Shown here one piece after another: positions 9,738 through 19,418 of a stretch of 25,482 nucleotides of DNA. Positions within the stretch are counted from its first letter, which is position 1. Each line of letters starts with the position of its first letter. The stretch lies in the NCBI RefSeq assembly GCF_000711695.1, contig NW_013546856.1, positions 1 to 25,482 of the forward strand, in the 5' to 3' direction. The notes beneath the pieces are model-generated. The model ran no database searches. It saw only the letters and a program-made list of their open reading frames with translations, and was not told where the DNA came from. Source of the stretch: Tilletiaria anomala UBC 951. Lineage: Eukaryota > Basidiomycota > Exobasidiomycetes > Georgefischeriales > Tilletiariaceae. Position numbers and translations under genes: made by a program.

Positions 9738-12136
9738 GGTTGCGAGGGGCGGGACTGTCGCTTTTGACGCTGTCGTCCGTTCTGTGGCAGGAATGAGGGC
9801 GAGTGCCTGGGGTACGTTGAAGACGCGTGCAGCGGTAGATGGGCAGTGGCACGCGTACACGTCCGTATCCGACTTCTTCTCGTTGCCACCGGCGGTGTGC
9901 CGAGGGCAGCCCAAGGGAGGGGATCAGGGTAGGAAAGCACACGAAGGTGGCGCGGGAGGGGAACAACAGGGGAAGGGGTGACGTAGGATTCGGCGAGGTC
10001 GCCAACGGCGGGGGCGCGGGCTATATATGCATCTGTGGTTCTAGAGAGAGGGGGTTGTGTGTGTCAATTTATGATGCATGTGTAGGGACTGCAGGAAAAG
10101 AGAGAGTCGGGTGATGCGCCGCATTCAGTCTCTCTCATTCATCTATTCTTGTCGGTGTTTTTACCACGTCACCCAGCCAGCGCAGACTAGAGACCCGCGA
10201 CGAATCGCTTCTTCATCACACAAATCGGTTGCTGCTGCTGCTACTTTGACTAGCTGCTGGAGGCTACTGGGCGAGAGTCAGACGAACGCCAAGCTGGCAT
10301 GGCGATGATGATGGTGGTGTTGGTTATTATTTAGGCACAGGCACATGGCGTCCCCTACCCTCTCCTCTGCTCTCCTGCACGGAGTCGCTTGTCTATGTGC
10401 TACTTCAATAGTGCCTACCCATGTGCACCCCACCCCACACACAGCAGCAACCTTTCCCGAGGGAAATGCAAAGAAGAACCGGCATCGTTGAGCCCCGATG
10501 AGGCGATTGTGCATGTGTTAGCGCCGTTAGGCACTGGAGTGCAAAAGGGCACTATGGAGACTGAAGCGCAGCGAAAATAAAAGTGCTGCAATGCGCCATG
10601 TACGTATGTGGAATGACCCCGACGGAATTGTCCAGTATGAAACTCAGTGGCTGTGGTCCCATGCATTCATCTTCCGAGCGAGCGCCGGTGTGCTGGCAGC
10701 TCGAGCTCCAGAAGAAGCACTCGATGGATGAGATTGGGAGCTCTCGAGTCTTGGCCGATGATCTGTCCGACGACAACTGCCCCATCGTAGGTGTGCGTGC
10801 AACCTTCTGGCGGAATCACGAGGACGACTGATTGATCCGGCGTCCCCAGCCGATCAGGCTATTCGGACAGTCTGGCGCGGTGTGCCTCCTGAACTTATCG
10901 CGCTAAAAACAGAGAAAGCCGGTGGGTGTTCGTTCTTCTCCTTCCATACCCTCCCCCCCACTTGCCCCCACCCCCTCGCGTTTTGTGTGAGGAGCGGAAT
11001 GGCCTCTCCTCTTGCGCGCAGGGGCGGAGAGCCACAATGCGCCAATGCTTCCTCAACTAGTTGGCAATCTGCTGCGCCCTCTGCTCCAGTCCTTCGCCAC
11101 TGACAGCTCGGCCAGACTGTCCCAGAGCTGGAGACCGCAGCGCGATGTGCAGCACTCATTCAGGCTGTTTAACACGAGATGTGTTCCCTTCCATCCTCAG
11201 AGTTGGGATCCGATACAGCCGGCTCAGTCTCTTCGGTTGCGATCCCTAACAGCCGGCACTCCACTCCCCTGCGGCCTCTGCACAACACTCGCGCCTCGTC
11301 GCATCTCGACAGTCTCTCTGTCCCTAACCCCCCCCCAGAGGCCAATTTGAAAGTCCATGCGACATCAACAACATCACATATGGAACACCTTGATGAGGCT
11401 TCCTTCAGCTGGACCATCCATCGGTCGCACCACGACCAAGTTGTGCTCTGCCGCACTGACACAAAGAGGCCATCTTGTATTCTGAAGGAGACGTCACATT
11501 CGCCAGCCGCTCATTGACCACCCTGGAACAAAGCACATGGCATGCGCGTGACGTGTGACTTGGCAAGACATGTGTACTATCCGCAGGGCTGCTCTCGTTG
11601 GAACTATGCACTCCAATTGCAGAGCGCAGGGGTTCGTCGAGGAGGCCGATCGCGAGCACAGTCTGGTCAAGGCCATGTCTCAGCAATACTGTGTGCCCGC
11701 GTGGAGACGACCCTTGGGTGAGGCAAAGAAGGGCGAACAAACAAGCATCGTAGATTCTGTGACCTCGCGTTGTTGTATATGCTACAGCAGAGACCAGAAG
11801 TATGCAGGTGTTTGCGACGGGGGGATGTACAAGACGTGGGGAAGAGAGACAGATCCAACAAAGACATAGAAACAAATATCCGACCATAGGTATATGCGCA
11901 TGTATCACTTCGTGCCCCTGAGGGTCCGCCCTAGTTGAGCGATGACGAACGCTCGGTGCGCTCCGTACTTTCTAAAATGCCTTCCTCGCAAGAAAGGTAC
12001 CGTATCCAATAGGCTAATCGTGCGCGCCTGGAAGACGAAGTGGTGGTGCAAGTCAGTTCCCTGCATGACGCATAGTCGGTCAACCGACCGTACCCACGCA
12101 AACGAAAAAAGAGACGAGTGAGGAGAAGGAGAGGCT
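9738..12136. other. Long intergenic region between transporter and membrane protein genes
   Basis: About 2.4 kb holds no gene I can support. The half near 9738-10350 has CT/GA-rich tracts and a TATA element, consistent with the transporter promoter and 5' leader. The stretch near 11880-12136 is probably the 3' untranslated region of the large minus-strand gene. Open frames between them, such as 11012-11350 (+), 11179-11517 (+) and 11405-11908 (-), have no recognisable domains and overlap one another. Confidence 0.5.
10021..10027 (-). promoter_or_regulatory. Possible TATA box of the sugar transporter gene
   Basis: Read on the minus strand, TATATAG lies about 285 bases before the transporter ATG at 9737. 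It is flanked by GC-rich sequence containing GGCGGGGGCG at about 10006-10015 (+). That fits the loose SYGGRG core of CreA/Mig1 carbon-catabolite repressors, which would suit a sugar transporter. The role is inferred from position only. Confidence 0.35.
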
Positions 12137-15100
12137 TCAGGTCGCTTGGCCGATCTGTGGCGATGCGATGCCTTCCGAAATCGCCGCTGTTGCAGTCGCA
12201 GCCGCAAAGTGCGACGGGAAGCCAGCACCCGCGAACGTCGCCGCTCGCTTCGCAAAACTAGCACCGGGGCTGGTGTCGACCGCATGCACGGGCAGGATGC
12301 CGCCGGCGCGCGACTGTCGACGCTCCTCGTACATCTGGCGTGTGCGAGACTTGATGTTCGATGCGCCGCTGCTCGTCGCCGATCCAGCGGGGGATGCTGC
12401 GCCCGGGGCGTGGTGGCGCGACGTGGGCGAGGGCAGCAGCGACGGGTCGTCCAGGATGCTGCTGTTCGCCGTTAGCGAGAGCGGCCGCAGCTTCGGCGCT
12501 TTCAATGCCGTCTGTGCGGGACTGCGGAAGCTCTCCGTTACATCCGACGCGGCGCTGCTCATACTCCCCTGCGATTCGGAAGAGCTGAGCGGCTGCGCGA
12601 GCGGTGATCGCTGCCCCGTGGACGAAGATGACGAAGCAGCTGCCAGCGGTGGCTTAATCGTGTGCACCGACTCCGTCGGGCTCGGGCTCGGATTTGCAGG
12701 CGTCTCGGGTGGCGTTAGCGGGCTGAGGATGTGTGGAGGTAGAATATTCGACGGCCGCAGCACTAGGTCTGACGGCTTTTTCACGGGTGAGCTTGTTGCG
12801 TCTTGCTTGTTGCGCAGAAAGCTCGAAGGCGACCGTGGCACTGTCGAGTCGCGTAGCATGAAGCGTCCGAAGGTGTCTTCGCGTTTCGTTCGCGCCGCCA
12901 GGCTCTGCTGCACGCTCTGTAGCAGCTTGGCCCGCCGATCGATCGCCTGGTCATGCCCTTCGCCCATCGTCTCCGTCAGACAGCTGCTTGCGATGCTCAT
13001 CGTATCTGCATCAGTTCGTGGCGACGCAAGGCTGTAAGCGCTAGCCCGCGACGGTCGTGAAGGCGAGAACGCTGATGCCGCTCCAAAGCGGGGAGAGCTG
13101 CGATTCATGTCCGGAGACAGAACGGGCGCCTTGCTAGGTTGCGCTTGCGCTTGCTCACGCGTCGGGTACTGCGGGGCCGTAGACGACGGCCGGCTCGGCA
13201 AGTGAGAAAGGGTGCGCTGGAACTCTTCGAGAGGCGAAGACTCTGAAGAGCCGACGGTGATGGAAGTGTTGAGCGCGCCGAAATCGATGTCTGCGTCCTC
13301 ATCAGCTGCGGTGGACGCTGTTTGGCACCTCTCCTGCTGTTGCTTGCGTCCGGTAGCCCACTTGCCGGATTGCATGATGGGCGACTCTGAGATGGCACGG
13401 TCTGCTGCCTCTCTCGCTTGCAGGACTCTTCCCATGACCGCAGTCGTCACCGCATCATCGCGCGAACGTTCGTTGATTTCGTCGCCACCGCTGAGTCCCA
13501 GTCCGATTGCGTCCTTGGTCCCGGGTATACGGTCCTTTGGGAGGAACATCGGCATTTCGTCGTCATCGGTCGAAACGCGCCACTGCTCGGTAGCTGGTGC
13601 GCCAAAGCTGGTGCTGATTGTCGACATGGTATCAGGGCGCTCGACGTTGCAGGCTTTCTCCTTTGACAGCACCTCCCTGGCCCAACTGGGCGATTCGGTA
13701 CCGGGACTTGATGGCAGCGCCGGACTGTGCCGTGAAAAGCGGGCTCTGATGTTGTCTGCGAATGAGGGCCGACGAGACAGATCTCTGGGATCAGGAGCAA
13801 GTTGACTGAGCAGATTTTCGCGTCGTTGCTCCGCTTCGCTTCGTATGCTCTGTTCTGTATCCTCCTCAGGAATTTCAGGGAAGACGGCACGGTGGAAAGG
13901 ACTGACGAAAGCAAACTTGCCTTTTGCTATCGCTGCAGCAGGCGGGCTGGAGGCGAGGAAATTGGTGGCATCTAGGGCCACCGATCGATGAGCGTCAAGC
14001 ACATGCTCCCGGATGGTGGGCAAAGGCTTGTCGATAGGACTCGACGGCGTCGCAGCCGCCTTCCACTCCTTGGAAGGCACAACAGGCGACACCTCACGAA
14101 GCGCACTGATGTCGAATGACGTCGACTGCGTTTCGTAAGAGTTATCATCGACGGTCATGCTGTCGTCAGAGACCATCACTGAGGGAACCGAAGAGTCGCC
14201 GGGGTGCGATGCCGTCCCAGCGGTCCGCTGGGAGTTGCCGGAGCTTAACTTGGGGTCCGAGCTGACATGGCTCGGCAAAGATGGGACGGGAGGGGCGTCC
14301 GCGCCAGGTGCAAATACGCGGCTCGAGGTACGAGACGATTGCGACGAAACTTCCTCTGTGCTGTAGCGAGATCGCGAGCTTTCTAGCTCACCACGACCTG
14401 ACGAGCTCCCAGACGAGATGCCAGACGAGATGCCAGACTCTGGATCTTCTACGACGTTGTTGTTGCTATCCCAAAAGCTTCGGCGTGCATTTCTGAAAAG
14501 CGCTGCGCCAATCGAAGAGTTGGAGGAGCTGCTGAGGGAGAGACCAAGGCTGAGAGGTCGGAACGCGAGATTGGGCAAAGCCTCATCCGACTCATCCACT
14601 TCCTTGACGGGGACATCAATCGGCTTGCCGAGAGACTTGCGCACCTGGCTGCTTCGCCGGTCAAGGCCATCAAGCTTCTCGGGCATGTTGATTGCAACGT
14701 GCATGTGGCTTGGGATGGACGGTATGGGAGGTGCGTACGAATCGACAGAAAATCGAGCTGAGGCGAGCGACGATGCAGACTGGTACACGGTGTCGCCGCC
14801 GCCGGTAAGCTTTGTAGAGACACTGCCGGACCTGGCACGGCTAGAGGCGTAGGTATTGTTAGAGCGCTTCGACTCAATGGACGGCCTCGCGTCTTTGATG
14901 CTCTGCTTTCGTGAGACTGGCACCAGGGACATTGTACTCGGGCCATTGTGGTCCGTTTCGGCGATGAAGCCGCTGTTGGGAGGAGACGACTTGACGCAAT
15001 CGAAAGCCGTGCTGAGCGTGTTGGTGAGCCAGGCGCTGCGCTGGATCTCAAAGTCGAGATCATCTTCGATCCGCATGGTGGTCCGCGTGGTAGCAGGCTC

Positions 15101-15922
15101 CAGGTCGAAATTGAGGTTGAGGATCGGCGTCAGTGAACCCCCTTCCTCCAAATCGAGTGTGTGATGGCCCACAACCGGAGCCAGGCGAGGAACAGAGTCG
15201 AGCGAGGACTCTGACGCGGAGGAGTTAGTCGTCGTGTCTGCCAGGTCCGGCACCGAGGGCAGCTCGCCGAGGCTGCGGAGCAGCTGAGAGGGTACAGCTA
15301 CTCGATTGGCACGCCTTTCGGTTCGAGCGACCGTCGAATGCTCAGCAGATGTGATGCGCATGGAACCTTTACCGCTGCTGAGCCTAGCTGCTTTGGGCCT
15401 GCGGATTTCATCGGCTTCCTTGCTCCCATCACCGATCTCTGACTCGGAGCTGGTGGCTGGTGCAGGGCCTGAGGAGTTCGTCTCGTTTGAAGTGCTCGAT
15501 GGCATGTCCCACATGGCCGCAGCACGAGCAGCCAGCTCATTGGACATGCCATTGTGCTTCTCGAGATGTCTTCGCGATAAGGCAGTGCGCTGCTCCACGG
15601 AAGTCTTGCCTAGATCGATGGCGTTGTCGACATGTTGCGGAGCGAATTTCAGCTGCGGCTCGCCAATCATGATGCCTTTACTCTTCGCGCTCTCGTCTTT
15701 GCCGCGCACACGATTCATGCGGAGCTTTGCGGCAAGTTCAGGCTTACAGACGCGGATGTAGACGAAAGCGCCGAAGGCAATCGAAGTGATGAGCGAAACA
15801 ACACCGATGACGGCAAGAACCGCGGGCACCACGGATGACGTGGCAGCGTCAACCGTGGTTGCTGCAGCCGCCGCCGCTCCCGCTTCAGCTCGACCGCGCA
15901 GAGACATCGTGCTGCGAGGCAT
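12137..15922 (-). CDS. Large serine-rich single-pass membrane protein, function unknown
   Basis: One uninterrupted frame encodes 1261 residues. A short Ala-rich N-terminus is followed by one hydrophobic segment at about residues 31-58 (VVPAVLAVIGVVSLITSIAF, then GAFVYIRVCKP) and a basic patch (KLRMNRVRGK). By the positive-inside rule the remaining roughly 1200 residues should face the cytosol. This tail is low-complexity, rich in Ser, Pro, Thr and Ala, with many SP/TP pairs and acidic patches, so probably disordered and phosphorylated. More ordered pieces include SRTRQMYEERRQSRAGG near the C-terminus. I recognise no domain. The layout resembles fungal single-pass wall or polarity proteins (Skg6/Axl2-like), but no sequence likeness was seen, so this is only an analogy. 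A possible intron at 15912-15977 would move the start to Met6 (15907). Codon use and length make it a real gene. Confidence 0.8.
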   Translation of the reverse strand: MPRSTMSLRGRAEAGAAAAAATTVDAATSSVVPAVLAVIGVVSLITSIAFGAFVYIRVCKPELAAKLRMNRVRGKDESAKSKGIMIGEPQLKFAPQHVDNAIDLGKTSVEQRTALSRRHLEKHNGMSNELAARAAAMWDMPSSTSNETNSSGPAPATSSESEIGDGSKEADEIRRPKAARLSSGKGSMRITSAEHSTVARTERRANRVAVPSQLLRSLGELPSVPDLADTTTNSSASESSLDSVPRLAPVVGHHTLDLEEGGSLTPILNLNFDLEPATTRTTMRIEDDLDFEIQRSAWLTNTLSTAFDCVKSSPPNSGFIAETDHNGPSTMSLVPVSRKQSIKDARPSIESKRSNNTYASSRARSGSVSTKLTGGGDTVYQSASSLASARFSVDSYAPPIPSIPSHMHVAINMPEKLDGLDRRSSQVRKSLGKPIDVPVKEVDESDEALPNLAFRPLSLGLSLSSSSNSSIGAALFRNARRSFWDSNNNVVEDPESGISSGISSGSSSGRGELESSRSRYSTEEVSSQSSRTSSRVFAPGADAPPVPSLPSHVSSDPKLSSGNSQRTAGTASHPGDSSVPSVMVSDDSMTVDDNSYETQSTSFDISALREVSPVVPSKEWKAAATPSSPIDKPLPTIREHVLDAHRSVALDATNFLASSPPAAAIAKGKFAFVSPFHRAVFPEIPEEDTEQSIRSEAEQRRENLLSQLAPDPRDLSRRPSFADNIRARFSRHSPALPSSPGTESPSWAREVLSKEKACNVERPDTMSTISTSFGAPATEQWRVSTDDDEMPMFLPKDRIPGTKDAIGLGLSGGDEINERSRDDAVTTAVMGRVLQAREAADRAISESPIMQSGKWATGRKQQQERCQTASTAADEDADIDFGALNTSITVGSSESSPLEEFQRTLSHLPSRPSSTAPQYPTREQAQAQPSKAPVLSPDMNRSSPRFGAASAFSPSRPSRASAYSLASPRTDADTMSIASSCLTETMGEGHDQAIDRRAKLLQSVQQSLAARTKREDTFGRFMLRDSTVPRSPSSFLRNKQDATSSPVKKPSDLVLRPSNILPPHILSPLTPPETPANPSPSPTESVHTIKPPLAAASSSSSTGQRSPLAQPLSSSESQGSMSSAASDVTESFRSPAQTALKAPKLRPLSLTANSSILDDPSLLPSPTSRHHAPGAASPAGSATSSGASNIKSRTRQMYEERRQSRAGGILPVHAVDTSPGASFAKRAATFAGAGFPSHFAAATATAAISEGIASPQIGQAT
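14415..14439 (-). repeat. 12-base coding tandem repeat
   Basis: The unit CAGACGAGATGC occurs twice in direct succession, with a partial third copy, inside the large membrane-protein gene. On the coding strand it gives a Gly-Ile-Ser-Ser repeat in a Ser/Gly-rich part of the disordered tail. It is likely a small replication-slippage product that keeps frame. Confidence 0.55.
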
Positions 15923-15977
15923 GCGGTATTTAGAGTCAGCAAAAGGCCGTGGCCGTCCAGAGCAGGACTTTGCTCAC
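15912..15977 (-). other. Possible 5' leader intron of the large membrane-protein gene
   Basis: On the minus strand a GTGAGCA donor begins at 15977 and a CTCGCAG acceptor ends at 15912, with a branch-point-like GCTGACTCTAAAT between them. The 66-base length is typical of this window. The acceptor falls four bases before the ATG at 15907. If used, the first ATG (15922) would lie inside the intron and translation would start at MSLRGRAEAG. Upstream of the donor no ATG is seen nearby, so the first exon would be non-coding. Confidence 0.45.
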
Positions 15978-17682
15978 CCGGCAACGCCAAAGAGTCAGGG
16001 CCGGAAATGCAGTGGCTCTAGACCGCTCGAAGAGACGTCAACGGTCAGCGCTCGCTTGTTACTCTTGATAAGATCGTCCTGTTGCCTCGGCGAGCATGAA
16101 CCTCGTTGCGAGGTGCGAAACAGACTCCTTAGCCAAGCCGGGGTGACGCGCTGTTGAATGTCGCCTAAAGAGAACCGAATAAAGACCGTACCGCGAGGAC
16201 GTCGGATGTCACGACAGCATGGACGGACCGTGATTGAAATCAATGTGAGGTGACCGGCTAAGAGAATCTCACGAGGTGATCCAGCGTCTGGAAAACAGTC
16301 AATGGGAACGACAGGTTGCAAAGAAGACTGAGTATAGGTCACCCAAATGTCCCATAGTGGTTTTGGATACTGGACGATTGGCCTTTGATGTGATCGATTA
16401 TGGTTGACGCTGCAGGCTGGACATTGCGATGCGAACAAAACACACTTGGCTCCTCGTCCTAGTGCCAGCTCTGGACAGCTATTGCCACCATTCACCTTTG
16501 CGTCCTATTTCCTCTCTCAGTGTTGCAGAAGCGCGTTACCAGTATCAGACGTCAGCATACGACTATCTAAAGTCTCGCACGCTCCCCATTGCAGCACATC
16601 AGCTCTCTGGACGTGTAATCCGTAGACTGAGGCGACGCCCTTCCCCAGGGCAGTCCCTGGCCTCCTGCAGGATTCAAATACCCGGAAAGCGTGTTTTTGT
16701 GCATTTGTGACGGACAGACTGTTGCCTCCAGCTTTGGTATGTGCGTTGTGGAGTGTGGAGCATAGAAACCGTTAGACTGGGCAAGCGGAGCACTCGAACC
16801 CAATTCCGGGTCAGCAGCTGAGGCGTGGATACCCTGAACAGCGGGCGTATGCCAGTATGGTGGGTCAGTGGATGGCCTTAGACATGGGACCTTGGAGCTG
16901 GGGCAGGCTGGAGCCTGGAGTTTGAACATTGCTTGATCGACTCGCTGGCTCTCTCAAGTCTCGCACCGGACAGCATCCTCGCATCAGCCTGCAATATGCA
17001 ATCCGTATCTCAGCAGCAACCTGCTGGAACACCTGCTGGTACCATCTTCCGGTACTGTTGGCATGCAAAGGATTGCTATGCCGACAGTTGGAATTTTCGT
17101 CGAGCAGTGGACAAGAGATGGACCTAGATTCTGGAAGTGCAGCTGCGGAGATGGAATGCAATGCAAGCAAGCCTCCTGGCTTCGTGGAATGTGCAGGCGC
17201 GGACGGCTTTACGAAAGATTCCAACTAAAGGGATATTCCGTAAATCCACTCATGCGCTCTGACATTCGACGTTGACAGGTTCACAATCCGCTGCTATGCA
17301 ATTCGCCTGTCACCACTCAACGATCATAGATGACTTGGATCTTGGCAGATTCGGCCAGGACGAAAATCCTCGCCTGCTTGGTGTCTTCAAACGCGGGCCA
17401 CTCATTGATCACTCTTGGGACGCAGAAGGCCAGACAAACTCTCGACTCGACCTTCTCTCAACTCGTACTCGAACCAACATCGCTGCTGGCAGCCTGCAAC
17501 GAGGCGTCAACAGCTGTACACCTGCCACGGAAGATTTTTTTTGTTCGCACTCTCGCACAGACTCACATCTGCTGCCCTATCGTCAGCAGAACACGCTTGT
17601 CCCCGCCGAAGACCCCCGGAGACGAAGAAGGAAAGGAGGCAATATCTGCTGCCTGTATTGGTAGGCACATACTTCCCTCACA
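15923..17682. other. Divergent intergenic region
   Basis: This 1.76 kb region lies between two divergently transcribed genes, the large membrane protein (-) and the CPSF6-like protein (+). It should hold both promoters. The last 150 bases before 17683 are C/T-rich, as in fungal 5' leaders. Plus-strand open frames at 16429-16710, 16929-17228 and 17272-17664 overlap other frames and show no recognisable domain, so I do not call them genes. Confidence 0.45.
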
Positions 17683-19153
17683 ATGGACGACTTTGATCTG
17701 TACGGCGTGAGTCTCCTGCTTGCCTTCTCGTGGGCTGCACCATGTACGACCGCCACTCCCTGTGGGCATATACTTCTTCCTTTAGGCTATGGATTGTCTG
17801 TGGCTGGATGAGGACTGGAGCGAAACTCTAGTCCGCAGTAGTGTACAGCAATGACGATGCCAGCCTCGAGGAAGCCGCGGCGGCACTCAGGTCGTCTAAC
17901 CCTCAATGTGTATGGTAGAAGAAAAGTTGCCTGGCTGACACGCATGTACGCTTTCTGTCGCTCCCTTTCATTGTACATCTGCGCAATCCACTTCGCAGGA
18001 CGACCTGTACAGCGGTGGCGGCGACACCAGAGGGCCACCCCTGGGCTCTGAGGCCAAACCATCTGGACCAGGAAAGCAAGAGCCTCATGATGACGCGAAG
18101 CCGCCAGCGGCTGCGGCTAACGCTCCAAATGGCATCGGTGGGGCAGCAAAACGATCATGGGAGGAAAGCGAAGACGTGAGGGTAAAAGGTGCCGTGTGGT
18201 TTTGGTTTGCAGCAGGGCTGAATTCTGAATGCGCCTCTTACGTGACAGGCGGACCGGAGCATGCAGCCTGGAGTAGCAGGTGGCGAAGCTCCGAGGCAAG
18301 AGCTGACTCCACGTGAAGCGCTTGCAGGCCGACCAAAGGTGACAGACCCAAGCATTCAAAACGCGCTCTACGTCGCCGATTTGAACTGGTGGTGCACAGA
18401 CGAGGACCTTCGGCAAGTTGCTGCTGGCGTTGGCATCGCTATCGCGCTCAGCGATGTGACCTTCTCGGAGCACAAGGTCAACGGCAAGAGCAAAGGTGTT
18501 GCATATGTTGAGATGGCGAGCGAGGACGAGGCGCGCCGGTTGATGCGCTGGTTCGAAGAGAATGACTTCCAGCACAAAAAGGCAGACGTCAAGCTCACTA
18601 CATCAGCCAACGGTAATCCTTTTGCTGTCCTCCCTAAGGACCCTCCGCCGCGTGCAGACCGCGACGGGGGAGGAAGGGGGGGCCGTGGCGGTGGACGAGG
18701 ACGTGGCCGAGGTGGCTACGATGGCGGCATGGGCAGTGGAAGGGGCGGCGCTTCTTCTGGTCCGGGCGGCATTGGCATCGGTGGCCAACCGGGCGGGATG
18801 CCGCCGATGATGAACCCGATGGCCATGATGGGCATGATGGGTCGTCCGCCGTTCGGCCCGGGCGGGATGCCTGGGTTCGGGCCGCCAGGCGGCGCGCCGG
18901 GTGGGCCTGGTGGCTTCGACGATGGAGGTCGTGGTGGACGAGGCGGCTTCCGTGGGCGAGGTAGGGGACGGGGAGGCATGGGTCAAGGACACTATGTTAG
19001 TTTCGTCTGTAATCGTGTAAGGCAGCATGCCAAGAAGTTGACAACGCTACTCTTCCTTTTCAGAACCCAAATTTCTTCCCCTCTGGCCCAGGCATGGGTT
19101 CCGGAGAGGACGATCGAGCACACAAGCGATACCGCGCTGACGATGGCAGGTAA
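17683..19153 (+). CDS. CPSF6/CFIm68-like RRM and RGG protein
   Basis: Four exons join in frame: 17683-17706, 17999-18175, 18249-18995, 19064-19153, giving 345 residues. The first exon codes only eight residues (MDDFDLYG) and continues as DDLYSGGG. The single RRM spans about 103-182. Its RNP2 region, [15 protein letters not shown], closely matches the LYIGNLTWWTTDEDL of human CPSF6; RNP1 is [10 protein letters not shown] long Gly/Arg/Pro/Met-rich part follows (about 200-315), with RGG and GRGRGR runs. The end carries [14 protein letters not shown], like the NPAFFPP stretch of CPSF6. CFIm68 works with CFIm25 at UGUA sites to choose poly(A) sites in the nucleus. The C-terminal RS domain of animal CPSF6 is absent. 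The stop at 19151-19153 overlaps a GTAAAG donor-like site, so one more exon cannot be excluded. Confidence 0.85.
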
Positions 19154-19418
19154 AGAGACGCCGACATGCGTCACAACATGTACTTTACCAAATCACATAT
19201 TCTGCTGCCGTACCAAAATGACTGAGTACGGTGGATTGAACTATTCCCTTAAGGATGCAGTCACACAAAAGGCCATACACAAATACAATCTTAGTGCGCA
19301 TGCTAGTGAACATGGGTGAATGACTCGCTGTCGATGCCTCTCTGCTCATGCGCTGATCAGGCAGCTACCCTCATCGGGATGTCATTGCAAGGATGGTCGG
19401 TGTTAGTGCGAACAAAAT
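19154..19418. other. Convergent intergenic gap
   Basis: About 265 bases separate the stop of the CPSF6-like gene (+) and the stop of RPL35 (-). No gene is seen; it should contain both 3' ends. If the CPSF6-like gene has a further exon, it would lie here. Confidence 0.5.

Noticed and set aside
9738-9914. Upstream in-frame ATG of the sugar transporter
   Set aside because: The 59-residue extension has no family likeness, while the ATG at 9737 gives the usual short cytosolic N-terminus and a good initiation context.
11405-11908. 167-residue minus-strand open frame
   Set aside because: It begins with a hydrophobic stretch but shows no signal-peptide pattern followed by a coherent domain, and other frames overlap it. 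Support is too weak to call a gene.
12168-13037. 289-residue plus-strand open frame
   Set aside because: It is the antisense shadow of the large Ser-rich minus-strand gene, whose codon bias keeps the opposite frame open.
16770-16830. tRNA-like B-box on the minus strand (GGTTCGAGTGC)
   Set aside because: The flanking bases do not form a T-arm stem, and no acceptor or anticodon stem could be built around it.
17842-17912. Possible extra exon of the CPSF6-like gene reading [17 protein letters not shown]
   Set aside because: Its phase does not match the strong GTGAGT donor at 17707; using it needs a poor GTCTCC donor, whereas the direct join gives a natural [12 protein letters not shown] start.
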